Shown here: piece after piece, positions 5,009-5,131 of the stretch | Numbering within the stretch: the stretch's first letter is position 1 | How the letters are laid out: every line of letters begins with the position of its first letter | From: JBEHYA01 sp048498415 | GTDB lineage: Bacteria > Pseudomonadota > Alphaproteobacteria > UBA9219 > RGZA01 | Direction: 5' to 3' | Assembly (NCBI GenBank): GCA_048498415.1 | Contig: JBEHYA010000112.1 | Coordinates: forward strand, 1 to 5,131 | DNA length: 5,131 nucleotides | Notes under the pieces: generated by a model | The model's database searches: none | Seen by the model: the letters and a program-made list of their open reading frames with translations, nothing else | What the model was told of the DNA's origin: nothing | Position numbers and translations under genes: made by a program

Positions 5009-5083
5009 GTACGTCCCGGCGAAAGCCGGGACCCAGTTTTCTTTCCGCAACAAAACTGGATACCAGCTTGCGCTGGTATGTTC
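5009..5083 (+). repeat. REP/BIME-like element: second two-unit inverted palindrome
   Basis: This element starts 13 nt after the PAS-gene stop. Left unit: GTAC (5009-5012), stem GTCCCGGC, loop GAAA, return GCCGGGAC (5013-5032), then CCAGTTTT (5033-5040). Right unit, inverted: AAAACTGG (5052-5059), hairpin 5060-5079 (ATACCAGC, TTGC, GCTGGTAT), then GTTC. Read on the minus strand the right unit is GAAC, stem ATACCAGC, loop GCAA, return GCTGGTAT, CCAGTTTT. The outer flanks CCAGTTTT and AAAACTGG are perfect complements around an 11-nt centre, so the whole element can also form one larger fold. Both loops are GNRA in unit orientation, and the stems differ by paired changes that keep base pairing. 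The left hairpin followed by TTTT could also terminate the PAS transcript. Confidence 0.75.
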
Positions 5084-5101
5084 GTAGAGGATTTGCCGGC
5101 C

Positions 5102-5131
5102 GATAGATGGGCCCCGTTTTTCAACGGGGCA
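5102..5131 (-). repeat. Partial palindromic repeat unit at window end, CCAT subtype
   Basis: A perfect 8-bp hairpin at 5111-5130 (GCCCCGTT, TTTC, AACGGGGC) reads GAAA in the loop on the minus strand. The flank at 5102-5116 is the exact reverse complement of 3252-3266 in the element behind hslO. It also resembles the right arm of that element (3288-3310) nearly base for base. The unit reaches the window edge, so its GTAC end and any partner unit lie outside. Confidence 0.65.

Noticed and set aside
3234..5131. CRISPR array from the recurring hairpins
   Set aside because: The copies are inverted pairs at gene ends, separated by whole genes, with no regular spacers or direct repeats.

Overview
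The window looks like a chromosomal segment from an alphaproteobacterium. The main evidence is a ChvI-type response regulator that closely resembles the rhizobial/Caulobacterales form, together with GC-rich codon use. The exact lineage cannot be fixed from this sequence. The rhizobial arrangement (pckA next to chvI) is not present, so a lineage outside the classical rhizobia is likely. Nothing points to a phage, plasmid or transposase; this is ordinary chromosome studded with small palindromic repeats.

Layout: (1) 1-68 holds a long hairpin that is both a dispersed palindrome and a likely terminator for chvI. (2) 69-764 (-) is chvI, the OmpR-family regulator of the ChvG/ChvI envelope and acid-stress system. 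(3) 765-965 is a non-coding divergent region. (4) 966-1454 (+) encodes a small exported protein with an HELVH zinc-metalloprotease motif. (5) 1457-2221 (-) encodes a PPP-type metallophosphoesterase (Ser/Thr phosphatase-like) that converges on the previous gene with only 2 bases between stop codons. (6) 2269-3222 (+) is hslO (Hsp33), a redox-activated chaperone, divergent from the phosphatase across 47 bp. (7) 3234-3314 is a two-unit inverted palindromic repeat. (8) 3385-3461 is tRNA-Arg(CCT). (9) 3532-3984 (+) encodes an unrecognised 150-aa protein. (10) 4048-4995 (+) encodes a membrane-anchored PAS protein that ends in a histidine-kinase-like dimerisation/H-box region but has no ATPase domain. 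(11) 5009-5131 holds a second two-unit palindromic repeat and part of a third.

The genes do not form one pathway. Several fit envelope or stress physiology (ChvI, exported metalloprotease-like protein, Hsp33, PAS sensor), but a functional link is only inference.

Two things stand out. The first is a REP/BIME-like repeat family: about 28-nt units with an 8-bp stem and a tetraloop, usually GNRA, paired head-to-head just downstream of stop codons, with stems that covary between copies. The second is the PAS-DHp protein, which keeps the phospho-acceptor histidine motif, stops exactly after the second DHp helix, and is followed by repeats instead of a kinase domain.
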